Assembly: GCF_043876815.1 (NCBI RefSeq)
Contig: NZ_JBAWKA010000006.1
Location: forward strand, 1 to 64,000
Reading direction: 5' to 3'
Length of the DNA stretch: 64,000 nt
Source of the DNA: Gaetbulibacter_A sp043876815
GTDB taxonomy: Bacteria > Bacteroidota > Bacteroidia > Flavobacteriales > Flavobacteriaceae
In this document: piece by piece, positions 34,551 to 43,043 of the stretch
Numbering within the stretch: the first letter of the stretch is position 1
How the letters are laid out: the number at the start of each line of letters is the position of its first letter
Notes under the pieces: generated by a model
What the model saw: the letters and a program-made list of their open reading frames with translations, nothing else
Database searches by the model: none
What the model was told of the DNA's origin: nothing
Translations under genes and position numbers: made by a program

Positions 34551-35903
34551 ATGACACTAAAAAAACCCGCGTTGACCTTTTGGCAAATTTTTAATATGAA
34601 TGTCGGATTTCTTGGCATTCAATTTAGCTTTGGGTTACAACAAACCGCAGTTAATCCTATATTTTCATTTTTAGGAGCACATCACGATGAACTACCTTTG
34701 TTAAATTTGGCAGGCCCGATAACCGGATTAATTATACAACCCATTGTAGGTGCCATTTCAGACAAGACCTGGTCGCCAAGGTGGGGGAGGCGGAAACCCT
34801 TCTTTTTAATCGGCGCCCTTATAGGAAGTTTATGTCTATTTGCATTTCCATATAGTCCTTCACTTTGGTTTGCCGTAGGATTGTTATGGATCTTAGATGT
34901 GGGTAATAATATGGCTATGGAGCCTTACCGAGCTTTTGTTGGGGATAAATTACCAAATAAACAGTTGAGTTTTGGATATCAAATGCAAAGTTTATTTGTA
35001 GGTGCTGGAATCGTTTTAGCGAATGTCTCTATTTTTCTATATCAGGACTGGTTTGGTGGTGCTGAGGTTGCTGCAAAAGCGGCAATAGGAATCCCAAAAT
35101 GGCTATATTATTCTTTTTTTATTGGAGCTTCCTTGTCAGTCATTACCATATTATGGTCCGTGTTAAAAACACCGGAAATACCACCTTCGGATGAGGAATA
35201 TGAGGTGATCAAAAAACATAATGCAATGCCTTTTATAGATCGTGTTAAAACACCGTTTTTTGAAATTATTGAAGCTATAAAAGATATGCCAAAATTAATG
35301 TGGAAGCTATCTGCTGTATATTTATTTCAGTGGTACGCACTCTTTGTCTATTGGCAGTTTATATCGCCGATGTTCGAGGAAAGTATGCTGTTCAATAAAT
35401 CTCAGGCCTTGAGCCAGGCGGCTAAAATGAATACAACCTATAACATATCAACGGTGGTATTCGCTATGATCTTAGTGCCACTGGCTTTAAAGTATGGAGG
35501 TAAGAAGGTATATGTTTTAAGTTTGTTTTTAACAGGGATGGCGCTTCTAAGCATTCCTTATATTCATGATCCGTTCTACGTGATTTTGCCTATGATCTTA
35601 TTCGGTATAGGTTGGGCTGCTATGATGGGAATTCCTTACTCCATGGTTTCTAAAGTAGTTCCACAGGATCGTCGTGGTGTTTATATGGGTATTTTAAATA
35701 TGATGATCGTGATTCCCATGTTCATCCAGACCTTAACATTCGGTCCGATCGAAAAATACTTACTCAATAATAGTGCTGTCAATGCTATTATTTTTGCTGG
35801 TGTATTTTTTATTATATCGGCCTTCCTGGCTATTAGGATTAAAGACCCCAGTTCTGATTTGGATGATGATGAACCCATACTACCTGTAGGAGGAGGACAT
35901 TAA
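34551..35903 (+). CDS. MFS sugar transporter of the sucrose/maltose (SLC45-like) type
   Basis: A 450-residue inner-membrane protein with about twelve transmembrane helices. The loop SDKTWSPRWGRRKPFF (about 75-90) and GLLWILDVGNNMAMEPYR (about 108-125) are the signatures of the SLC45/sucrose-maltose-trehalose proton symporter branch. It should import disaccharides from the periplasm. It lies directly downstream of GH97 and 12 bases before a second MFS gene, in an operon that also encodes trehalase. The specific sugar is inferred from context only. Confidence 0.88.
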   Translation: MTLKKPALTFWQIFNMNVGFLGIQFSFGLQQTAVNPIFSFLGAHHDELPLLNLAGPITGLIIQPIVGAISDKTWSPRWGRRKPFFLIGALIGSLCLFAFPYSPSLWFAVGLLWILDVGNNMAMEPYRAFVGDKLPNKQLSFGYQMQSLFVGAGIVLANVSIFLYQDWFGGAEVAAKAAIGIPKWLYYSFFIGASLSVITILWSVLKTPEIPPSDEEYEVIKKHNAMPFIDRVKTPFFEIIEAIKDMPKLMWKLSAVYLFQWYALFVYWQFISPMFEESMLFNKSQALSQAAKMNTTYNISTVVFAMILVPLALKYGGKKVYVLSLFLTGMALLSIPYIHDPFYVILPMILFGIGWAAMMGIPYSMVSKVVPQDRRGVYMGILNMMIVIPMFIQTLTFGPIEKYLLNNSAVNAIIFAGVFFIISAFLAIRIKDPSSDLDDDEPILPVGGGH

Positions 35904-35915
35904 AACCAAAGCACT

Positions 35916-37154
35916 ATGAAAAATTTAGGGATTAAAATTTCTGTGTATCTCAATTACTTTGTCTTCGCCATTTTATTAAATAGTGTCGGCATTGTGATTG
36001 AACGTTCTATTACGGTTTATAAGGTCACAGAGTCTCAGGCTTCGGTTCTAGAGGCTTTTAAGGACTTGCCAATTGCTATTGTGTCGTTTTTGGTGGCATC
36101 ATTTTTACCTCGTTTTGGATATAAGAAAGCCATGCTTGCAGGTTTGGCTGTAGTATTTCTGGGTTGTTTACTTATGATCTCCGGGAATTCATTCTATTAC
36201 ACAAAAATTTTATTTCTTTCGATCGGCGTTAGTTTTGCGCTTATAAAACTATCTGTTTATTCCTTAATAGGGATACTTACCGAAACAAAAAAAGAACACG
36301 CTGCGATGATGAGTTCCATTGAAGGGTTTTTCATGGTAGGTATAGCCAGTGCCTATTTTTTGTTTCCAGCCTTCTTTAATGATAAATCAGATATGGATTC
36401 CTGGTTAAACGTTTATTATGTATTGTGCGGTATAATTGCCGTATCCTTTATCTTTTTGCTTTTTTCAAAGCTCGATTATGAAGTTGAAGCCATTGGAACC
36501 ACCCTCATCGAAGATATCAAACAATCGGGAAAATTAATTGTGGTACCCTTGGTTTTAGTGTTCATTATTTCTGCATTTTTATTTGTGATGATTGAACAGG
36601 GGATTATGTCATGGTTACCCACATTCAATAAGAAAATATTTAAATTTGATTCTGTTCTAAGTACCCAAATGGCCAGTATATTAGCCTTATCTTTAGCTTT
36701 AGGCCGTTTTATTGCAGGTTTTTTAACTAAATACATTAAATGGGTCTATCTCGTGATCATTTGTGTGGTAATTTCAGGTTCCATTCTGGTTTATGTGTTG
36801 CCACAATTAATAATAGATAACGCCATTACCACAGAAATAACCAGTATAACAGATGTGCCATATTTAGGTTTTATTTTACCCTTAATAGGTTTGTTTATAG
36901 CACCTATCTATCCACTCTTAAATTCTACCGTTCTTAGTTCATTACCAAAAAGTTTACATTCACCAATGTCAGGACTAATTATTATTTTTTCCGCTCTTGG
37001 CGGAACCCTGGGATCAAGAATTGTTGGAGAATTATTCCAACATATTGGTGGTGCAAACGCTTTTTATTTCTTGTTGATCCCCATGGTCTTGCTCATAATT
37101 TTTGTAATAAAAATTGATAAGATGTCGAAACATAAAGTAGAAATACTATCATGA
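35916..37154 (+). CDS. MFS transporter (second of three)
   Basis: A 412-residue inner-membrane protein with about twelve transmembrane helices, starting MKNLGIKISVYLNYFVFAIL. It has the general MFS fold but no signature that allows a substrate assignment. The 3' end overlaps the start of the trehalase gene by 4 bases (ATGA), so the two are translationally coupled and trehalose is a reasonable candidate substrate. The protein differs clearly from the SLC45-like transporter encoded just before it. Confidence 0.85.
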   Translation: MKNLGIKISVYLNYFVFAILLNSVGIVIERSITVYKVTESQASVLEAFKDLPIAIVSFLVASFLPRFGYKKAMLAGLAVVFLGCLLMISGNSFYYTKILFLSIGVSFALIKLSVYSLIGILTETKKEHAAMMSSIEGFFMVGIASAYFLFPAFFNDKSDMDSWLNVYYVLCGIIAVSFIFLLFSKLDYEVEAIGTTLIEDIKQSGKLIVVPLVLVFIISAFLFVMIEQGIMSWLPTFNKKIFKFDSVLSTQMASILALSLALGRFIAGFLTKYIKWVYLVIICVVISGSILVYVLPQLIIDNAITTEITSITDVPYLGFILPLIGLFIAPIYPLLNSTVLSSLPKSLHSPMSGLIIIFSALGGTLGSRIVGELFQHIGGANAFYFLLIPMVLLIIFVIKIDKMSKHKVEILS

Positions 37155-39016
37155 TTTTTAAATTACCAATAGCTGATACGCTTCATGCGTTACTAGACCA
37201 GGAAGATACCGATCAGGATAAAAAAATTACCGTTGAAGATCAAGGGCCAAAAGTCTTTAAGATTACCTCAGAGTCCGGAGAAGTGTATGAGGTTAAAGGC
37301 ACGTATCATTTATCGAACCTTTTACAAGAGCTCGTCATAGCGAAACAACGTGGTCAAGTTCAAGCCGAAATTTCTTTGGATAAAATTGAAGAGTTACCGG
37401 TACATCGTATTTCCAGAATGATCCGTGATTATTATTGGGATGGCTTAACCAGAAGGATGGATAAAACAGGTGTTAAAAGTCTGGTGTCCGACTCGAAGAA
37501 CGCTTCCCTTACCGCAGAGAAACTACCTATTTATGTGCCTTATAAAGATTCATTAGCTTATGATTATTACAAGGTTCTGGAAAATGATCTTCCCATTGTT
37601 ACCGTAAAATTACCGGAGGATATCACACCGGAATATGTAAAATCAATTAATCACAAGCCCGGTATATTATCTTTAAAATTAGAAGATCATAATGGTAAAA
37701 TGGAAGGCGTGCCTTTTGTGGTGCCCGGTGGGCGCTTTAATGAAATGTATGGTTGGGATAGTTATTTTGAGTCGGTTGGCTTAATGTTGGATGGAAAGGT
37801 CGAATTAGCCAAAGCCATGGCAGATAACTTTCAGTATGAAATAAACCACTACGGAAAAATTTTAAATGCAAATCGCTCCTATTATTTAACTCGAACACAA
37901 CCACCTTTTTATTCTACTTTAATAAGAGAGGTTTTCGAGATAACGCAAGACAAGAGCTGGTTAGCATCTCATCTGGAAACCGCCATAAAAGAATATGAGA
38001 CTGTTTGGATGGTAGATGGAAAGCGCTTGACAAAAAATGGTTTAAATCGGTATTTGGCAGAAGGGATCGGCATAAGTCCGGAAGCCGAGGAAGGGCATTT
38101 TGATGCCGTTTTAAAACCGTTTGCAGAAAAGGAAGGTTTATCCATCAATGCTTACATCCGCAGTTATCAGTCAAGACAAATTCAAAATGATTTTTTAGAT
38201 ATATATTTTCTTCATGATCGCACGGTTCGCGAATCCGGGCATGATACCTCATATCGAATTGAAGGTAATTGTGCCGACTTGAATTTAGTAGAACTAAATG
38301 CTATGCTTTTTAAATATGAAATGGATTTTGCAGCGCTGATACGCGGTGTTTTTGATGATACATTCGAATCACCACTAAAAACTTATACCAGTAGTTATTG
38401 GCAAGAAAAGGCATTGGCAAGAAAAAAACATATGGATGAACTTTGCTGGAATGAAAGTAGAGGCATGTATTTTGATTTTAATCACATTATAAAAAGCCAA
38501 TCTACATTTGTCTCTGCAACCACATTTACTCCCATGTGGTGTGGGATGGCTAGTGCTGATCAAGCTAAAAAATTGGTTGAGAATGCTTTGCCACTGATTA
38601 AAGAAAAAGGTGGAGTTGCCGGAAGCACAGAGGAAAGCAGAGGAGAAATTAGTGAAACTCGTCCGCACAGACAATGGGATTACCCTAATGGTTGGGCCCC
38701 GCATCAAATAATGATTTGGAAAGGCTTAATGAATTATGGCTTTAATGCGGAGGCTCAGGAACTCATATACCGATGGTTATTTATGATTACTAAAAATGCC
38801 GTGGATTATAATGGAACCATTCCTGAGAAATATGATGTGGTTGAAGCGACACACAAAGTGTTTTCAGAATATGGTAATGTAGGAACCGATTTTGAATATA
38901 TGTCACAGGAAGGCTTTGGGTGGATGAATGCCTCTTACCAATATGGCTTATCCCTTATGGACAAACGCTATGTGGATGCACTAAACCGCTTAGAACCACC
39001 TGAAAATTTATTTTAA
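37151..39016 (+). CDS. Trehalase, GH37, neutral type with a calcium-binding-like N-terminal domain
   Basis: A 621-residue cytosolic enzyme with no signal peptide. Both trehalase signatures are present: PGGRFNEMYGWDSYF (about 192-206) and QWDYPNGWAP (about 507-516). The first 115 residues include DTDQDKKITVEDQGPK, then GTYHLSNLLQELVIAKQRG and SRMIRDYYWDGLTRRMD. These match the calcium-binding region of fungal neutral trehalases, which carry DTD.N..ITIED.GPK at the same place. It hydrolyses trehalose to two glucoses inside the cell. It is coupled to the MFS gene by an ATGA overlap. The bacterial neutral type has no N-terminal phosphorylation tail here. Confidence 0.95.
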   Translation: MIFKLPIADTLHALLDQEDTDQDKKITVEDQGPKVFKITSESGEVYEVKGTYHLSNLLQELVIAKQRGQVQAEISLDKIEELPVHRISRMIRDYYWDGLTRRMDKTGVKSLVSDSKNASLTAEKLPIYVPYKDSLAYDYYKVLENDLPIVTVKLPEDITPEYVKSINHKPGILSLKLEDHNGKMEGVPFVVPGGRFNEMYGWDSYFESVGLMLDGKVELAKAMADNFQYEINHYGKILNANRSYYLTRTQPPFYSTLIREVFEITQDKSWLASHLETAIKEYETVWMVDGKRLTKNGLNRYLAEGIGISPEAEEGHFDAVLKPFAEKEGLSINAYIRSYQSRQIQNDFLDIYFLHDRTVRESGHDTSYRIEGNCADLNLVELNAMLFKYEMDFAALIRGVFDDTFESPLKTYTSSYWQEKALARKKHMDELCWNESRGMYFDFNHIIKSQSTFVSATTFTPMWCGMASADQAKKLVENALPLIKEKGGVAGSTEESRGEISETRPHRQWDYPNGWAPHQIMIWKGLMNYGFNAEAQELIYRWLFMITKNAVDYNGTIPEKYDVVEATHKVFSEYGNVGTDFEYMSQEGFGWMNASYQYGLSLMDKRYVDALNRLEPPENLF

Positions 39017-39027
39017 ACTAACACATT

Positions 39028-40194
39028 ATGGGGTCACTTCGTGTCATTTTCTCGAATATTCAATACTTTTCAATTACGTGGTTATTCGCATCGGTAAATC
39101 TTATGGTAGGAACCTGGGTACTTTATATTCCATATATAAAAGAAAAACTGACCTTGAATGATGCGCAGATCGGGATCGGCTTATTTTGTTTGTCCTTAGG
39201 GGTATTGCTTTTTATTCCTGTAGTTCCTTGGTTGAGTAAACACATTGGTCTAGGGAAAATCTCCTTTTTTGCAGTCGTAATGTTCTCTGTGGCCTACATC
39301 CTTCCATTTGTGGTTACTAGTTTTGTGATGCTTTGCGCAACCTTGTTTTTAGTGGGTATTTTTTTAGGTATTACCGATGTGACTATGAATGCTTTGGTTT
39401 CAGTTACCGAAAAAAAAGACCTAAGCCATTTTATGTCGGCTGCACATGGTTTTTTTAGTCTTGGTGGTGCTATCGGAGCTATTATCGGAAGTTTAGTAAT
39501 GCCTTTGTTTTCAAACCCGATGTACCATATAGCTTGTATGGCTTTACTTATTGTGCTTACCAATGTGTTGTTGCAACCATTTTATTTTAAGGTGAAGGAA
39601 GATAGTCATCCTGAAGAAAAAAGTCACTTTTCCTTGAAGCATTTAAAACCCCTGTTCGTAGTGGCCTTCTTAACCTTTGTGATTATGGGTAGTGAAGGCT
39701 CAATTGAACATTGGAGCACTTTATATTTGGTTGAGATTATTAAGGTTACTAAAGACAGTCAAATTGGTTTAGGCTTTATCTTATTCTCGTCGTGTATGAC
39801 TTTAGGGCGCTTTTTTGGTGATTCTGTAAGTGAAAAATTAGGATCGTTAAAAATTATAGTCTGGGGAATTTTGATCGCTGTATTTGCCTTTATGGCTATT
39901 TTAACGGGTCAGTTTTATGTATCTCTATTTGGATTTGCGTTTTTGGGTCTGGGCCTTTCTGTCATTATTCCGGAATTATTCAGAATATCCGGAAATACAA
40001 AAGGTGTTTCCTCCTCACAGGGCATTTCTTTTGTTTCAGGTATGGGGTTTTTAGGATTTTTGTTAGGTCCTGTAGGTTTGGGCTTTATTTCAAAACAATT
40101 TAGTCTTTGGGCCAGTTTTTTATTTCTTATGTGTCTATTAACTGTTGCCTTATTGATAGCATTTATTAAATTGAAAAATACGACCAGGTCATAA
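39028..40194 (+). CDS. MFS transporter (third of three)
   Basis: A 388-residue inner-membrane protein with about twelve transmembrane helices, with a PGYIKEKL-like first loop (YIPYIKEKLTLNDAQIGIG) and DVTMNALVS in helix 4, the pattern of YbjJ-type MFS carriers. Such carriers are often sugar or drug permeases; the substrate is unknown. It ends the operon that begins upstream, and a LacI-type operator at 40233-40250 separates it from the kinase gene. Confidence 0.85.
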   Translation: MGSLRVIFSNIQYFSITWLFASVNLMVGTWVLYIPYIKEKLTLNDAQIGIGLFCLSLGVLLFIPVVPWLSKHIGLGKISFFAVVMFSVAYILPFVVTSFVMLCATLFLVGIFLGITDVTMNALVSVTEKKDLSHFMSAAHGFFSLGGAIGAIIGSLVMPLFSNPMYHIACMALLIVLTNVLLQPFYFKVKEDSHPEEKSHFSLKHLKPLFVVAFLTFVIMGSEGSIEHWSTLYLVEIIKVTKDSQIGLGFILFSSCMTLGRFFGDSVSEKLGSLKIIVWGILIAVFAFMAILTGQFYVSLFGFAFLGLGLSVIIPELFRISGNTKGVSSSQGISFVSGMGFLGFLLGPVGLGFISKQFSLWASFLFLMCLLTVALLIAFIKLKNTTRS

Positions 40195-40232
40195 TAATTT
40201 TATTGGCTGATTTTTCATTAAAAGGAACCGAA

Positions 40233-40250
40233 ATCGAAAACGTTTTCGAT
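40233..40250. promoter_or_regulatory. Second copy of the LacI-type operator, before the kinase/phosphorylase pair
   Basis: ATCGAAAACGTTTTCGAT, identical to 16355-16372, lies 110 bases before the kinase start and 39 bases after the stop of the third MFS gene. It implies that the same LacI protein controls a second transcription unit in the locus. The bases between operator and start are AT-rich. Confidence 0.85.
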
Positions 40251-40359
40251 GGCATTTGTACCATTTTCTATTGCTTGAAAAACGGACAAACAAGAGATAG
40301 ATGTATATTGTTGAGGTTTTAGACTTTAGGATTTAAATTATTTAATATTAAGAAGAATT

Positions 40360-41289
40360 TTGAAAGCTATCGATATTTTATGTGTTGGTGAAGTGCTTAT
40401 CGATTTCATAGGGCATCAAGAAGGTGTTTTATTGAATGATACACGGGATTATCACCGCTATTTAGGCGGATCTCCAACCAATGTGGTTATGAATTCGGCG
40501 CGATTAGGTCTCAATGCTGCACTAGTAGCTACGGTGGGCGATGACGGTTTTGGGGAGTATATTTTTCAGAGACTTAAAGAAGTACAGGTTAATACAGACC
40601 ATATTCAAGTTCGGAAGGATAAAGCAACTAGTGTTATTTTTGTTTCACGCTCCAGTGGGACACCTGATTTTTTACCATACCGCCAGGCCGATTATTGTAT
40701 TGAACCACATCAGATACCGACAAAAACCCTTGAAAATACGCAGGTTTTTCACACCACTTGTTTCGCCTTATGTAAAAAACCGGCGCAAAGCACCATTCTT
40801 GAAAAGGCAGAAGAAGCCTCACGTTTAGGCTGTACCCTCAGTATAGACATGAACTACTCTGAAAAATTATGGCCGGATAAAGAGGAGGCCATAAAAGTGA
40901 TCAAGTCCTATTGTAAATTTAATCCTTTGGTGAAGATCAGTGAAGATGATATGTTCCGGCTTTTTGAGGAAAAATTACCTCATGATAAAATATTTGAATT
41001 TTTTCATAATGAAGGTGTAGAAACGGTTTGCTTAACTCTGGGGAGCGAAGGTGTTAAATGTTCACAGGCAAACAAGTCGATTATTACTTTGCCCGCTATT
41101 AAAATTGAAAAGGTCATGGATACTACCGGAGCCGGTGATGCCTTTTGGTCTGGGTTTTTATTCGCTCGAATAAAAGAAAAACCAATTCAGGAATGCCTCG
41201 AAGTAGCATTGAAATTAGCTGCATTGAAACTTCAAAATGTTGGACGATTACCTGATAATATCAATATTCTCTCAAAACTATTATCATAA
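40360..41289 (+). CDS. PfkB-family sugar kinase, probable fructokinase
   Basis: A 309-residue cytosolic kinase of the ribokinase family. GGSPTNVVMNSARLGL (about 30-45) is the first PfkB signature and DTTGAGDAFWSGFL (about 250-264) the second, with the catalytic Asp in GAGD. It should phosphorylate a free sugar with ATP; fructose is the most likely one, because the next gene encodes a sucrose-phosphorylase-like enzyme that would release fructose. The start is TTG at 40360 (MKAIDILCVGEVLIDFIG). The next gene begins 2 bases after its stop. A LacI-type operator precedes it. Confidence 0.88.
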   Translation: MKAIDILCVGEVLIDFIGHQEGVLLNDTRDYHRYLGGSPTNVVMNSARLGLNAALVATVGDDGFGEYIFQRLKEVQVNTDHIQVRKDKATSVIFVSRSSGTPDFLPYRQADYCIEPHQIPTKTLENTQVFHTTCFALCKKPAQSTILEKAEEASRLGCTLSIDMNYSEKLWPDKEEAIKVIKSYCKFNPLVKISEDDMFRLFEEKLPHDKIFEFFHNEGVETVCLTLGSEGVKCSQANKSIITLPAIKIEKVMDTTGAGDAFWSGFLFARIKEKPIQECLEVALKLAALKLQNVGRLPDNINILSKLLS

Positions 41290-41291
41290 TA

Positions 41292-43034
41292 ATGAAGCAA
41301 AAGCATACAAATACAGGACTTATAAATGGGGTCATGCTGAATGCGTACCCCGATAGTATCGGCTCAAAATTAAGCGATACTATAGCCATGTTAAAACTTC
41401 CGGAGTTTAAAGACACGTTTTCCTTATTTTATGTTTTACCTACATTTTTTAATAGTGATCTTGATCGGGGGTTTTCGATAATTGATTATGGTCTGAATAA
41501 AGAACTAGTTTCCCAAAATGATCTTGATACCCTTGAGGCTTTGGGTGTATTATTAAAATTTGATATAGTTCTCAATCATTTATCGGTAGCTTCTCCACAA
41601 TTCAAGGACCTTTTGAAATATGGAAATAATTCGGAATACAAGGATTTTTTCATTAATTGGAATCACTTTTGGGACGGTTATGGTGAAATGAATGAAGACG
41701 GAATCATTATTCCTGAGCCTCAATACTTGAATAAATTATTCATGCGTAAATCTGGCTTACCAATTTTGAAAGTGCCTTTTCCGGATGGATCAGAACAACC
41801 GTATTGGAATACTTTTTACCAAGAAATTACGAACAACAAAATAACTATCAATGATCTAAAAAATGTTGAGGGATTAACTTTAGACGGGGCTGAATTGATT
41901 TGTAAAAAAATCAATTCGGCCATTGATAGTGCAAAACCCTTAGCTGAGATCGAATTTGGGGATTTGAATGTTTTTCGAACTGAGATCCTCCAAAACGTTA
42001 AACAAAAGCGAAGCTATTTAGGTCAAATGGATGTGAATGCTAAATCGCCGATGGTTTGGGATTTCTACGAAGAGACTCTAGCAAAATTGGCCGGTTATGG
42101 CTGTAAAATTTTACGCCTAGATGCCTTTGCATATTTGCATAAAGAGGTTGGGCAATCTAATTTTTTTAATATTCCCGGTACCTGGGACTATTTAGAACGG
42201 ATTCGACGGATTGCAGATAAACACCAATTAACCCTTTTGCCTGAAATTCATGCTGAATATGGTGTTCATCTTCATGATGAAGTCGCTCAGGAGGGTTATC
42301 AGATTTATGACTTTTTTTTACCGGGTTTGATGATCCACACTCTGGAAACGAAATCTGGTACCGCAATAAAAAAGTGGGCACAAGAAATTATTAAAAAAAA
42401 CTATAAAACAGTGAATATGTTGGGGTGCCATGATGGTATTCCTGTTTTGGATTTAAAAGGTAAGACCCTTAATGGCTCATATCACGAAGGGCTTTTAGAG
42501 GATAAGGATATTGAGGCTATTATGGATGTTGTTATGGCTCGCGGCGGCCGCGTAAAGAATCTGTACGACCCTTCAGGAAAGAAAATTTCGTATTATCAGG
42601 TTAATGCGACCTTTTTTAGTGCTTTAGGTGAAGACCCAAAAAAATTACTGTTAGCTCGTGCTATCCAACTATTTATGCCGGGAATTCCGCAAATTTGGTA
42701 TTTGGATATTTTCGCTGGAAAAAACAATTACGAAGCAGCAGACCAGGGGGGAAGTGGCGGTCATAAAGAAATTAACCGGACAACGCTTTCTTTGGAGGAT
42801 ATTCAGGAAGGTTTAAAGCAAGATGTTGTATTGAATCAACTGGAGATTATCCGGCTAAGAAATACATTGAATGCTTTTAATGGTTCATTAGACCTTCCAA
42901 ATGTTTCTGATGATCAATTGGTCTTTAGCTGGACCCATGGTGAAGATAAGGCCCAATTAGAGGTTCAATTAAAAGATTTTAGTTTTAAAATATCTTATAC
43001 TGAAAAGGCTGTGTCTAAGATTTTAAATTTTTAG
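41292..43034 (+). CDS. GH13 subfamily 18-type sucrose-phosphorylase-like enzyme
   Basis: A 580-residue cytosolic protein. The nucleophile region ILRLDAFAYLHKEVG (Asp277), NFFNIPGTWDYL, the acid/base LLPEIHAEYG (Glu318), DGIPVLDLKG and IWYLDIFAGKNN are characteristic of GH13_18, which includes sucrose phosphorylase, sucrose 6'-phosphate phosphorylase and glucosylglycerate phosphorylase. Sucrose phosphorylases are usually near 490-500 residues; about 60 extra residues lie around 165-235. With the neighbouring kinase, conversion of sucrose to glucose 1-phosphate plus fructose is the most likely role. Its stop is 9 bases from the stop of the convergent sulfatase. Confidence 0.88.
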   Translation: MKQKHTNTGLINGVMLNAYPDSIGSKLSDTIAMLKLPEFKDTFSLFYVLPTFFNSDLDRGFSIIDYGLNKELVSQNDLDTLEALGVLLKFDIVLNHLSVASPQFKDLLKYGNNSEYKDFFINWNHFWDGYGEMNEDGIIIPEPQYLNKLFMRKSGLPILKVPFPDGSEQPYWNTFYQEITNNKITINDLKNVEGLTLDGAELICKKINSAIDSAKPLAEIEFGDLNVFRTEILQNVKQKRSYLGQMDVNAKSPMVWDFYEETLAKLAGYGCKILRLDAFAYLHKEVGQSNFFNIPGTWDYLERIRRIADKHQLTLLPEIHAEYGVHLHDEVAQEGYQIYDFFLPGLMIHTLETKSGTAIKKWAQEIIKKNYKTVNMLGCHDGIPVLDLKGKTLNGSYHEGLLEDKDIEAIMDVVMARGGRVKNLYDPSGKKISYYQVNATFFSALGEDPKKLLLARAIQLFMPGIPQIWYLDIFAGKNNYEAADQGGSGGHKEINRTTLSLEDIQEGLKQDVVLNQLEIIRLRNTLNAFNGSLDLPNVSDDQLVFSWTHGEDKAQLEVQLKDFSFKISYTEKAVSKILNF

Positions 43035-43043
43035 GTCAAAAAC

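Noticed and set aside
39028..40194. Assignment of the third MFS carrier to a fucose or glucose permease
   Set aside because: The general YbjJ-like pattern is visible, but no residue pattern specific for a substrate could be confirmed.
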